Assembly (NCBI RefSeq): GCF_009861525.1
Contig: NZ_WVHL01000003.1
Coordinates: 868,001-932,000 of the forward strand
Source of the DNA: Pseudomonas sp. LD120
GTDB lineage: Bacteria > Pseudomonadota > Gammaproteobacteria > Pseudomonadales > Pseudomonadaceae
Reading direction: 5' to 3'
Length of the DNA stretch: 64,000 nt
Under the pieces are notes generated by a model. That model ran no database searches and was not told where the DNA came from. It worked only from the letters and a program-made list of their open reading frames with translations. Positions 32,101-39,867 of this stretch are shown one piece after another (the stretch's first letter is position 1; each line of letters begins with the position of its first letter). The position numbers were made by a program, and so were the translations under genes.

Positions 32101-35100
32101 AGCCTGATGGAGCATCCGCAGTCCGGGCTGGGTGAGTTGCCATTGCTGACGCAGGACGAGCAGCGCCGCATTCGTCAGGACTGGGATCACACCGATGTGG
32201 TCTACCCGACCGAGCGTTTTGTTCACCAGCTGTTTGCCGATCAGGCGGCCAAGGCCCCGGACGCCCCGGCGGTGTTTTTCGCCGAGCAGCGCCTGAGCTA
32301 CCGCGAGCTGGATACGCAGGCCAACCAGCTGGCGCACAAGTTGATCGAGCTGGGCGTTGGCCCGGAAGTGCGGGTGGCGATTGCCATGCCGCGCTGCGCG
32401 GAAATCATGGTGGCCTTCCTGGCCGTGCTTAAAGCCGGCGGGGTTTATGTGCCGCTGGACATTGAATATCCCCAGGACCGTCTGCGCTACATGATGCAAG
32501 ACAGCGGCGCGTGGCTGCTGCTGACCCAGAGCCATCTGCTGGATCGCTTGCCGATTCCTGAGGGGCTGCCGACCCTCAGCGTCGAAGGCGCGGCTGATTT
32601 TGCGGCTTACCCGGTGACCAGTCCGCAGGTAGAGCTGGCCGAGGAAAACCTCGCCTATGTGATCTACACCTCCGGCTCCACCGGCTTGCCCAAGGGCGTG
32701 GCGGTGTCCCACGGCCCGCTGGCCATGCACAGCCTGGCCACTGGCGAGCGTTATGAAATGAGCCCGGCGGATTGCGAGCTGCACTTCATGTCCTTCGCCT
32801 TCGACGGTTCCCACGAAGGTTGGATGCACCCGCTGATCTACGGCGCCAGTGTGTTGATCCGCGATGACAGCCTGTGGTCGCCGGAATTCACCTACGAACA
32901 GATGCATCGCTACGGCGTCACCGTGGGCGTGTTCCCGCCTGTGTACCTGCAACAACTGGCGGTGCACGCCGAGCGCGACGGCAATCCGCCGGCGGTGCGG
33001 GTCTACTGCTTCGGCGGCGATGCCGTGCCCCAGGCCAGTTACGATCTGGCGTGGCGAGTGCTGCGTCCGAAGTACATCTTCAACGGTTACGGCCCGACTG
33101 AAACCGTGGTTACGCCGTTGATCTGGAAGGCCAAGGCGGGCGATCCGTGCGATGCGGCCTACGCGCCTATCGGCAATATCGTCGGCAATCGCAGCGCTTA
33201 TGTGGCCGATGCCAACCTCAACCTGTTGCCGGTTGGCGTGGCGGGCGAGCTGTACCTGGGTGGCCTGGGCGTGGCCCGGGGCTATCTGGATCGTCCGGGG
33301 CTGACGGCCGAGCGTTTTATCCCTGACCCCTACAGCACCACCGGGGCGCGGCTGTACCGCAGCGGCGACCTGACCCGCTATCGCACCGATGGCTTGGTGG
33401 AGTACGTCGGCCGTGTCGACCATCAGGTGAAGGTGCGGGGTTTTCGTATCGAACTGGGCGAGATCGAAGCGCGCTTGCTGGAACAAGACCCGGTGCTGGA
33501 AGTGGCGGTGATCGCCCAGCCAGGGCCGAGCGGCCAGCAGCTGGTGGGCTACATCGTGCCGGTGGACGCCGAGGTGGCGTCGAGCAACGAGCGCCAGGCG
33601 CCGTTGCGCGAAAGCATCAAGGCGCGCCTGCGCGAAAGCCTGCCGGACTACATGGTGCCGACTTACCTGCTGTTCCTCGAAGCACTGCCGCTGACACCGA
33701 ATGGCAAGCTGGATCGCAAGTCGCTGCCGAAAGTCGATGCACAACTGATGCAGCAGACCTACGTCGCGCCGCAGAACGACCTGGAGCAACAGATCGCGGC
33801 GATCTGGGCCGATGTGCTGAAACTTGAACAGGTGGGCGTCACCGACAACTTCTTCGAGCTGGGGGGCGACTCGATCATCTCGATCCAGGTGGTCAGCCGT
33901 GCCCGGCAGGCGGGAATCCGCTTCACCCCCAAAGACCTGTTCCAGCACCAGACGGTGCAGGGGCTGGCCACGGTGGCGGAGCAGGGCGAGGGCGGTTTGC
34001 AGATCGACCAGGGCCCGGTGCGTGGTCAGATGCCGTTGCTGCCGATCCAGCAATGGTTCTTCGATACCCCGGTGCCGGAACGTCACCACTGGAACCAGTC
34101 GGTGCTGCTCAAGCCGCAGCGGCCGCTGCAAGCCGAGGCACTTGAGACAGCGCTGCAAGCCTTGGTGCTGCAGCATGATGCCTTGCGCCTGCGGTTTGTC
34201 GAACAACAGGGCGACTGGAGCGCCGCTTTTGCCGAAGTCGACGAGCAGCCGGTCCTGCTCTGGCAAGCCGCGGTGGCCAATGATCAGGAACTGCGCGCGC
34301 TCTGTGAACAGGCCCAGCGCAGCCTCAACCTGCAACAGGGGCCATTGCTGCGCGGGGTGTTGTTGACCCTGGCCGACCACAGCCAGCGCTTGCTGCTGAG
34401 CATCCATCACCTGGTGGTGGATGGGGTGTCCTGGCGCATCCTGCTGGAGGACATGCAGCGCCTGTTGAGCGGCCAGCCACTGCCGGCCAAGACCAGCTCG
34501 ACCCAGGCCTGGGCCGAGCACTTGCAGACCTACGCCCGCAGCCCGGCGCTGCAACAGGAACTGTCTTACTGGCAGGCACAATTGCAGGATGGCGGCGCGA
34601 GCCTGCCTTGTGATCACCAGGCCGGAGGGCTGCAGAACCAGCACGCCATCAGCCTCAGCATGCGCCTGGACAAAGCCGATACCCAGCGACTGCTGCAAGG
34701 GGCCCCGGCGGCCTATCGCACCCAGATCAACGATCTGCTGCTGACCGCCCTGGCCCGGGTCATCACTCGCTGGACCGGTGAATCCAGCGCCCTGGTGCAA
34801 CTGGAAGGCCACGGTCGCGAAGAGCTGTTCGACGAGGTTGATCTGACCCGCACCGTGGGTTGGTTCACCAGCGTGTTCCCGGTGAAGCTGACGCCGCAGC
34901 CGGCCCTGGCCGATTCGATCAAGTTCATCAAGGAGCAACTGCGGGCGGTGCCAAACAAGGGCATCGGCTTTGGCGCCCTGCGCTACCTGGGAGACGAGGT
35001 GGCGCAACAGACCCTGGCGGCGCTGGCGGTACCGCGCATCACCTTCAACTACCTGGGCCAGTTCGACGGCAGCTTCGACGAGCCGGATACCTGGTTCGCC

Positions 35101-38100
35101 CCTGCCGCCGAAGCCAAGGGCGAGGATCAGAGCTTGCAAGCGCCACTGGGCAACTGGCTGAGCATCAACGGCCAGGTCTATGGCGGTGAACTGGAGCTGG
35201 ACTGGACCTTCAGCCAGGCCATGTTCGAACCGGCGACGATCCAGCGTCTGGCCGATGACTACGCCCGGGAGCTCAAGGCGCTGATCGAGCATTGCAGCCA
35301 GCCTGAGCACCGAGGCGCCACGCCGTCGGACTTCCCGCTTGCGGGCCTGAACCAGCAGCAACTGGACCGGCTGCCACTGGCCCTGGCCGAGGTCGAGGAC
35401 CTCTATCCGTTGTCGCCGATGCAGCAGGGCATGCTGTTCCATACCTTGTACGAGCAACAGGGGGGCGACTACATCAACCAGCTGCGGGTCGATGTGGATG
35501 GCCTCGATCCCGAGCGCTTCGTCCAGGCCTGGCAGGCCACCGTCGATCGGCATGACATCCTGCGTACCAGCTTCCTCTGGCAAGGCGAGTTGTCGACACC
35601 GATTCAGGTGGTGCACAAGCAGGTCGCCCTGGAGTGCGTCGAACACGATTGGCGTGGCCAACCGCAAGTGTCCGAGGCCCTCGACACCCTGGCCGAGGCC
35701 GAGCGCCAGCGAGGTTTCGATCTGCAGGCTGCGCCGCTGTTGCGCCTGACCCTGGTGCGCACTGCCGAGCAACGCTACCACCTGGTCTACACCAACCATC
35801 ACATCCTCATGGATGGCTGGAGCAACTCGCAGTTGCTCGGAGAGGTCCTGCAGCGCTACGACGGGCAGCCGTCACCAACGGCTCCCGGTCGCTATCGGGA
35901 TTACATCGGCTGGCTGCAGCGCCAGGATGCCCGGGCGTGCGAGGGCTTCTGGAAAGAGCAACTGTTGACTCTGGAGGAGCCGACCCGCCTGGCCCAGGCC
36001 ATTGCCCCGGATGTTCCCGGGACGCCAGGACACGCTGAGCAGGTGTATACCCTGGATGCCCATCAGACCCGGCGCTTGAGCGAGTTCGCCCGGCAGCAGA
36101 AGGTCACGGTCAATACCCTGGTGCAAGCGGCGTGGCTGCTGTTGCTGCAACGCTGCACGGGCCAGGACACGGTGGTGTTCGGCGCCACGGTGTCCGGCCG
36201 CCCGGCGGAGCTCAAGGGCGTGGAGCAGCAGATCGGGCTGTTCATCAACACCTTGCCGGTAGTGGCCACGCCGTGTCCGGACATGGCAGTCAACGATTGG
36301 CTGCAAGCGGTGCAGGCGCGCAACCTGGCCCTGCGTGATTATGAGCACACGCCGTTGTTTGAAGTGCAGCGCTGGGCCGGCCTGGGAGCGGATGCCCTGT
36401 TCGACAACATCCTGGTGTTCGAAAACTACCCGGTGTCCGAGGCCCTGGAGAAAGGCGCCCCGGCGCAGTTGAGTTTCGGTGAAGTGGGCAACCACGAGCA
36501 GACCAACTACCCGCTGACGCTGTCGGTGTACGTGACCGAGCTGCTGTCCTTCGACTACAGCTATTCGTTGCAGCATTTCAGCGCGACGGTTGTCGACCAG
36601 TTGGCGGCCGGCCTGCAGCAGTTGCTGCTGAGCATGATCGACAGTGCCGACCTGCGCCTGGGTGATCTGTCGCTGCTCAGTGACGGTGAGCGCGCGCGCA
36701 TCGAAGGTGAATCCAGTCGTGCTGCTAGGGAGATTGGCCGTGGCCCGAACGTTCATCAGTTGTTCGAGATGCAGGCCGCCAAGACTCCGGATGCACCGGC
36801 GCTGCTGTGCGCTGATCAGCAACTGAGCTACGCCCAGTTCAACCAGCGGGCCAACCAGTTGGCTCACCGACTGATCGAACTGGGCGTGGGCCCGGACGTG
36901 CGGGTGGGGATTGCCGTGGAGCGCGGGCTGGACATGATTGTCGGCCTGCTGGCGGTGCTCAAGGCCGGTGGCGCCTATGTGCCCCTGGACCCTGAATACC
37001 CGCAGGATCGCCTGCACTACATGATGCAGGACAGCGGCATCCAGTTGCTGCTGACTCAGACGCCGCTACTGGATCGCCTGGCAATCCCGGATCAGCTCAT
37101 GCACCTGTGCCTGGATCAACGCCAGGTCTGGTCCGCCGCCGAGGCGGTTGGCAATCCGCCGTCGCGCAGCGATGCCGACAACCTGGCCTATGTGATGTAC
37201 ACCTCGGGCTCCACCGGTCGGCCCAAGGGCGTGGGCATCAGCCATAACGCCCTGAGCCAGCACGCCCGGGCCACCGCTCGCTACTTCAACATGACGGCTG
37301 CCGATCGCGGTCTGCAGTTCTCCACCTTCAACTTCGATGCCTTTGTCGAACAGCTGTACCCGGCACTGATTTGTGGCGCCTCGGTAGTGATTCGTGGCAA
37401 GGCGCTGTGGGACAGCGAAACCTTCTACCGCGAGCTGATCGAGCAGGGCATCAGCATCGTCGATCTGAGCACCGCCTACTGGTTCATGCTCGGCAAGGAT
37501 TACGCGGCCAAGCCGCCGCGGGACTTCGGTCGCTTGCGCCAGCTCAACCTGGGGGGCGAGGCCATGGCGGCTGAAGGTGTAGCCGCGTGGAAAAAAGCCG
37601 GGCTGAGCCAGGCCTGCCTGCTCAACACCTACGGACCCACCGAAGCGACGGTGAGTGTGGCCACCCATGACTGCACGCGTTACCTCAAGGGCGACGAGCC
37701 ACTGCCGAGCATGATTCCCCTGGGCAGGGCGCTGCCGGGCCGTGCCATCTACCTGCTGGACACCAGCGGCCAGTTGCCGCTGCCTGGTGCCATCGGTGAA
37801 TTGATGATCGGCGGCGACCTGCTGGCCCGGGGTTACCACGAGCGTCCGGGGTTGACGGCGGAGCGCTTCATTCCTGATCCGTTCAGCACCGACGGCGGGC
37901 GTCTGTACCGCTCCGGCGACCTGGCTCGTTACGATGTCGATGGGGTGATCGACTACGCCGGACGCATCGACCATCAGGTGAAGATCCGCGGCTTCCGCAT
38001 TGAAATGGGCGAGATCGAAGCGCGCCTGTTGGAACAGGTCCAGGTGCGCGAGGCAATTGTCCTGGCCCAGGACGGGGCGAGTGGGCCACAGCTGGTGGCG

Positions 38101-39414
38101 TACATCGTGCCGGCCGCGGCTGTGGCGGCGGGCTCCATCGAGGAGCAGGCGGTTCTGCGTGAGCAATTGCGCACGGCCCTAAAGGAGGTGCTGCCGGACT
38201 ACATGCTGCCGGCGCACCTGCTGTTCCTTGAGGCCCTGCCGTTGAGCCCCAACGGCAAGCTGGACCGCAAGGCCCTGCCCAAGGCCGACGTCAGCCTGTT
38301 GCAGCAGGCCTACATCGCCCCACAGAGCGGACTGGAACAGCAGGTCGCGGCGATCTGGGCCCAGGTGCTGGAGGTCGAGCAGGTGGGCATGAACGATAAC
38401 TTCTTTGAACTGGGTGGGCATTCCCTGGATGCCTTGCGCCTGATCGGCGCCCTGAACCAGACGCTGGTTGTGCAACTGAGCCTCAATGCCCTGTTCACGG
38501 CGCCGACGGTGGCGCAATTGGCGGGCGTGATCGCGGCCGGTCAGGCCGACAGCGCGCAGAACGTCATCGCCCTGGGCGGCTCCGGCCAGCCGCTGTTCTG
38601 CTTCCACCCGGCGGGGGGCAGCGTGTATGGCTACCTGCCGCTGGCCGCACAGTTGCGCGACCGTTGCGCGGTATATGGCGTGCTGCACCATGCCTACTTG
38701 CAAGCCGACTGGCGTGAGGTTTCATGGCTGGCGATGATTCAGCGCTATGTCGCCGGCATCCGTCAGGTGCAGCCGAGCGGGCCCTACTATCTGGCGGGCT
38801 GGTCCCTGGGTGGCTCGATTGCCATGGACGTGGCCAGCGAGCTGGAGGCCGCGGGCGAGACGGTGCGTTTCCTCGGCCTGCTCGACCCGACACCGCCCCA
38901 GGGCGCCGGGGCGCAGCAGGTGCAGCCGCAGGAGGTGCCGGTTTCGGTGACGGCCGAGTCCGAGTGGCGGGCGATCATCGACAAGCTCTGTCTGCTGTTC
39001 CCGGGCAGCGCCGGGCTGATCGAAAGCCGCTTGCGGCGGGAGGCCGAGCTGAATTGGCACAGTATCCATGGTTGGGTGGAGGAGCATATCGCCCTGGCGC
39101 CCGGCGAGCTGGATCGGGTGGTGGGGCTGTTCAAGGCCGAGTTCGACGCCTCGCTGGTCAGTGCCGTATTCAATGACCTGAGCGCCTTGTCTGCGGCCTA
39201 TGCCTACCGTCCATTGCAGGTAGCGCCGTGGCTGTGGTGGTCCAGCGATTATGCCCGGGAGCGGATCCAGGTCATGGAGCAGGCCATGGGGTGCGAGGTG
39301 CAGGGCGGCGAGATGGCTGCTTCACGCCGTATCGACGTCCGCCATGAGTCCATGGTGGACAGCCCGGCCTTGCTGGAGAGCTTCAGAGAGCAACTGCTGA
39401 CCTGCCTGAACTGA
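26188..39414 (+). CDS. pvdD: pyoverdine NRPS PvdD: three modules (D-Ala, D-fOHOrn, Lys) with terminal thioesterase
   Basis: A 4408-residue synthetase. C (45-480, HHIVSDG at 176), A1 (506-1000), T (GGDS, Ser1044), E (1099-1540, HHLVVDG at 1222); D-L C (1557-1990, HHILMDG at 1692), A2 (2012-2515), T (Ser2562), E (2617-3050); D-L C (3069-3500), A3 (3521-4030), T (GGHS, Ser4079), TE (about 4126-4405, GWSLGG nucleophile Ser4206, RHESMVD near the end). Pocket codes: DLWNNALTYK (Ala), DGEVCGGVTK (fOHOrn-like), DAEDNGTVSK (Lys-like). The TE releases the finished peptide, probably with cyclisation onto an internal side chain. The gene starts 12 bases after pvdJ. P. aeruginosa PvdD has two modules, so the module split among proteins differs here. 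Confidence 0.96.
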   Translation: MQALIDSVGTLSSKERRALAILLKEKGINLFGIAPICSRGADEAPVLSYTQESQWFLWQLEPDSTAYHITTALRLTGELDLDALRHAFDTLIARHETLRTTFSEDDGTAVQVVHPPAPLDIEVIELHAGGLSYEAQVHALTDSQCQPPFDLRNGPLLRAKLLQVAADEHVLVLTQHHIVSDGWSMQVMVEELIQLYAGYRQGRTVSLPDLPIQYADYANWQRQWMDAGERERQLGYWLEQLAGEQPLLMLPLDHARPAIQSYRGALLDIALPEELRLGLKQLAQREGATLFMLLLASFQVLLHRYSGQADIRVGVPTANRNRVETERLIGFFVNTQVFKAEVDGQLGFSDFLQQVKQTALMAQSHQDLPFEQLVEALKPERSLSHSPLFQVMFNHQTAVKKGAQSQRLDDLSIETLSWQGRAAQFDLTLDTFESEDGLWASLTYATDLFEASTIERLAQSWVQLLQGIVQQPGQRLGDLPLLGAAEQHQRLHEWTPTTGEFPSDGCVQQLVEAQVQKSPGAEALLFAGQRLSYRELNARANRLAHKLIELGVGPEVRVGVALQRTPEMVVALLAVLKAGGAYVPLDPDYPQDRLAHMLRDSQAQILLTESALLSLLPSVESLQTLQLDAQPGWLDAHSPENPPQRATADNLAYVIYTSGSTGLPKGVAIAHRNVLALIDWSSRVYSADDLQGVLASTSICFDLSVWELFVTLSSGGSIVLARNALELPELADRDRVRLINTVPSAIAALQRSGQIPPSVRIINLAGEPLKQALVDSLYQQPGLVHVYDLYGPSEDTTYSTYTRREAGGQANIGRAISHTQSYILSPDLQPVPVGSAGELYLAGAGVTRGYLARPGLTAEKFVPNPFSSDGGRVYRTGDLTRYRTDGVIEYIGRIDHQVKIRGFRIELGEIEARLVQQAAVREAFVLAHDSESGQQLVAYIVPSEATPTVEAQAALRESIKTALKEHVPDYMVPAYLLFLEALPLTPNGKLDRKALPKVDAQQMQQVYVAPQSELEQQIAAIWADVLKLEQVGATDNFFELGGDSIISIQVVSRARQAGIRFTPRDLFQYQTVQGLAAVAEQGEGGVQIDQGPVRGATALLPVQQWFFESPMSERHHWNQSVLLKPAQPLRAEVVENALQALWVQHDALRLQFSQEADGWSARFADAGQRPELLWQVAVDGAQAMEQSAIEAQRSLNLQDGPLLRAVLFCLEDGSQRLLLVIHHLVVDGVSWRILLEDLQLAHTQLSAGQPLALPAKTSSTQAWAEQMRAYAQGAALQEELKYWQAQLQGVESNLPLDRPVTALQNQHASSLSSRLDKAHTQRLLQDAPAAYRTQINDLLLTALARVITRWTGAASALVQLEGHGREDLFDSIDLTRTVGWFTSLFPVKLTPQASLADSIKFIKEQLRAVPNKGIGFGALRYLGDAQAQQTLAALAVPRITFNYLGQFDGSFDEQDSLFKPSGEAKGDDQSPLAPLSNWLSLDGQVYGGELSLSWTFSQQMFDTATVQRLADDYAEELKALVAHCCAPEQAGATPSDFPLAGLNQQQLDRLPLSLAAVEDLYPLSPMQQGMLFHTLYEQAAGDYINQLRVDVDGLDPLRFQQAWQAAIDRHDILRTGFIWQGEVSTPLQAVHKHVALDCTVHDWRGQPQQHEALETLAEAERQRGFELDAVPLLRLTLVRTDEQRYHLIYTNHHILMDGWSNSQLLGEVLQRYAGQAPSHAPGRYRDYIAWLQRQDAQACEGFWKEQLQALEEPTRLTQALSRVADLAAGAGHGKHHRQLDQAQTAPLGEFARQQKVTVNTLVQAAWLLLLQRCTGQDSVVFGATVAGRPAELKGIEQQVGLFINTLPVVATPRPDMTVSQWLQAVQSRNLALRDYEYTPLYEVQRWAGLGGDALFDNILVFENYPVSEALEKGAPAQLRFGAVGNHEQTNYPLTVAVNLGASLSFEFIYARESFSEPSMVQLGGHLQGLLLSLMEHPQSGLGELPLLTQDEQRRIRQDWDHTDVVYPTERFVHQLFADQAAKAPDAPAVFFAEQRLSYRELDTQANQLAHKLIELGVGPEVRVAIAMPRCAEIMVAFLAVLKAGGVYVPLDIEYPQDRLRYMMQDSGAWLLLTQSHLLDRLPIPEGLPTLSVEGAADFAAYPVTSPQVELAEENLAYVIYTSGSTGLPKGVAVSHGPLAMHSLATGERYEMSPADCELHFMSFAFDGSHEGWMHPLIYGASVLIRDDSLWSPEFTYEQMHRYGVTVGVFPPVYLQQLAVHAERDGNPPAVRVYCFGGDAVPQASYDLAWRVLRPKYIFNGYGPTETVVTPLIWKAKAGDPCDAAYAPIGNIVGNRSAYVADANLNLLPVGVAGELYLGGLGVARGYLDRPGLTAERFIPDPYSTTGARLYRSGDLTRYRTDGLVEYVGRVDHQVKVRGFRIELGEIEARLLEQDPVLEVAVIAQPGPSGQQLVGYIVPVDAEVASSNERQAPLRESIKARLRESLPDYMVPTYLLFLEALPLTPNGKLDRKSLPKVDAQLMQQTYVAPQNDLEQQIAAIWADVLKLEQVGVTDNFFELGGDSIISIQVVSRARQAGIRFTPKDLFQHQTVQGLATVAEQGEGGLQIDQGPVRGQMPLLPIQQWFFDTPVPERHHWNQSVLLKPQRPLQAEALETALQALVLQHDALRLRFVEQQGDWSAAFAEVDEQPVLLWQAAVANDQELRALCEQAQRSLNLQQGPLLRGVLLTLADHSQRLLLSIHHLVVDGVSWRILLEDMQRLLSGQPLPAKTSSTQAWAEHLQTYARSPALQQELSYWQAQLQDGGASLPCDHQAGGLQNQHAISLSMRLDKADTQRLLQGAPAAYRTQINDLLLTALARVITRWTGESSALVQLEGHGREELFDEVDLTRTVGWFTSVFPVKLTPQPALADSIKFIKEQLRAVPNKGIGFGALRYLGDEVAQQTLAALAVPRITFNYLGQFDGSFDEPDTWFAPAAEAKGEDQSLQAPLGNWLSINGQVYGGELELDWTFSQAMFEPATIQRLADDYARELKALIEHCSQPEHRGATPSDFPLAGLNQQQLDRLPLALAEVEDLYPLSPMQQGMLFHTLYEQQGGDYINQLRVDVDGLDPERFVQAWQATVDRHDILRTSFLWQGELSTPIQVVHKQVALECVEHDWRGQPQVSEALDTLAEAERQRGFDLQAAPLLRLTLVRTAEQRYHLVYTNHHILMDGWSNSQLLGEVLQRYDGQPSPTAPGRYRDYIGWLQRQDARACEGFWKEQLLTLEEPTRLAQAIAPDVPGTPGHAEQVYTLDAHQTRRLSEFARQQKVTVNTLVQAAWLLLLQRCTGQDTVVFGATVSGRPAELKGVEQQIGLFINTLPVVATPCPDMAVNDWLQAVQARNLALRDYEHTPLFEVQRWAGLGADALFDNILVFENYPVSEALEKGAPAQLSFGEVGNHEQTNYPLTLSVYVTELLSFDYSYSLQHFSATVVDQLAAGLQQLLLSMIDSADLRLGDLSLLSDGERARIEGESSRAAREIGRGPNVHQLFEMQAAKTPDAPALLCADQQLSYAQFNQRANQLAHRLIELGVGPDVRVGIAVERGLDMIVGLLAVLKAGGAYVPLDPEYPQDRLHYMMQDSGIQLLLTQTPLLDRLAIPDQLMHLCLDQRQVWSAAEAVGNPPSRSDADNLAYVMYTSGSTGRPKGVGISHNALSQHARATARYFNMTAADRGLQFSTFNFDAFVEQLYPALICGASVVIRGKALWDSETFYRELIEQGISIVDLSTAYWFMLGKDYAAKPPRDFGRLRQLNLGGEAMAAEGVAAWKKAGLSQACLLNTYGPTEATVSVATHDCTRYLKGDEPLPSMIPLGRALPGRAIYLLDTSGQLPLPGAIGELMIGGDLLARGYHERPGLTAERFIPDPFSTDGGRLYRSGDLARYDVDGVIDYAGRIDHQVKIRGFRIEMGEIEARLLEQVQVREAIVLAQDGASGPQLVAYIVPAAAVAAGSIEEQAVLREQLRTALKEVLPDYMLPAHLLFLEALPLSPNGKLDRKALPKADVSLLQQAYIAPQSGLEQQVAAIWAQVLEVEQVGMNDNFFELGGHSLDALRLIGALNQTLVVQLSLNALFTAPTVAQLAGVIAAGQADSAQNVIALGGSGQPLFCFHPAGGSVYGYLPLAAQLRDRCAVYGVLHHAYLQADWREVSWLAMIQRYVAGIRQVQPSGPYYLAGWSLGGSIAMDVASELEAAGETVRFLGLLDPTPPQGAGAQQVQPQEVPVSVTAESEWRAIIDKLCLLFPGSAGLIESRLRREAELNWHSIHGWVEEHIALAPGELDRVVGLFKAEFDASLVSAVFNDLSALSAAYAYRPLQVAPWLWWSSDYARERIQVMEQAMGCEVQGGEMAASRRIDVRHESMVDSPALLESFREQLLTCLN
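27457..29023 (+). repeat. near-identical adenylation cassette, copy B (pvdD module 1)
   Basis: Partner of 24094-25660 in pvdJ. The downstream partners differ: copy A leads into a GGHS carrier domain with no epimerase, copy B into a GGDS carrier domain followed by an E domain. The recombination unit therefore stopped short of the T domain. Confidence 0.9.
32152..34025 (+). repeat. near-identical adenylation cassette, copy B (pvdD module 2)
   Basis: Partner of 13082-14955 in pvdI. Both copies have the same hydroxyornithine-type pocket, the same GGDS carrier domain and a following E domain. Confidence 0.9.
37356..37502 (+). repeat. conserved patch in Lys adenylation domain, copy B
   Basis: Partner of 18334-18480 in pvdI module 3. 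The flanking A-domain sequence differs at many synonymous sites. Confidence 0.8.
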
Positions 39415-39423
39415 GTGGCCAGC

Positions 39424-39455
39424 AAAGGCCTGGACCGTTGCCGGTCCAGGCCTTT
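39424..39455 (+). terminator. rho-independent terminator of the pvdI-pvdJ-pvdD operon
   Basis: A perfect 14-bp stem (39424-39437 with 39442-39455) around the loop TTGC, ten bases after the pvdD stop. It is followed by a moderately T-rich tail (TTTGTCGTTT, beginning at the stem end). Confidence 0.85.
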
Positions 39456-39867
39456 GTCGTTTCTGCCGCCGGACAATCAACGCCCCGCCACTGCCCGGTG
39501 GGCGCGGGTTTGCCAGTGAGCTTGGGCATGCCGTGGCGCGCCTGCTGTGTGGACAGGTTGGGGGAGTCGAAGCGTCATCGCTGTTGTAGGCGCTGCTGTG
39601 TCAGCGGCCCTGCGCAGGCCTGAAGGGCGCCTTCGCTGGCTGGCTCCTGCGCAGGCAGGTTGGAGGGGAGGCTGATCGATCGCCATGGTGGGCCCAGGCA
39701 AGTCAGCGAGCCTGCGCAGGCCTGAAGTGGCACTTCGTCGGCAAGCTACAGGGGCAGGTAGGAGGGGAGGGCGATCCTTCGCCGTTGTAGGAGCGGGCTT
39801 TCCAGGCCCTCTGCGCAGACCGCAGAGGGCCGTCGCCGGCAAGCCGGCTACAGGGGTAAGCGCTGTT
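39456..39867. repeat. decayed REP-type repeat region between pvdD and fpvA
   Basis: About 410 bases without a gene between the convergent ends of pvdD and fpvA. The right part, 39786-39852, runs from TGTAGGAGCGGGCTT to CGCCGGCAAGCCGGCTACA, the typical ends of Pseudomonas REP/REPIN elements, and encloses a perfect 11-bp hairpin (39805-39815 with 39821-39831) that may also stop fpvA transcription. To its left are two diverged units about 102 bases apart, both beginning CTGCGCAGGCCTGAAG (39610 and 39712) and both containing GGAGGGGAGG. Confidence 0.75.

Noticed and set aside
32059..35802. Long open frame (about 1250 codons) antisense to pvdD
   Set aside because: Same artefact. The antisense product of the repeated cassette reappears in both copies because the sense strand is conserved.
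8441..39414. Repeated motifs in the NRPS genes as a CRISPR array or mobile element
   Set aside because: The repeats are coding modules of about 1.5 to 3 kb in frame, not short spaced repeats, and have no terminal repeats or transposase.
8441..39414. An entirely new NRPS product class
   Set aside because: Accessory genes, promoters and the predicted peptide all fit a known pyoverdine type.
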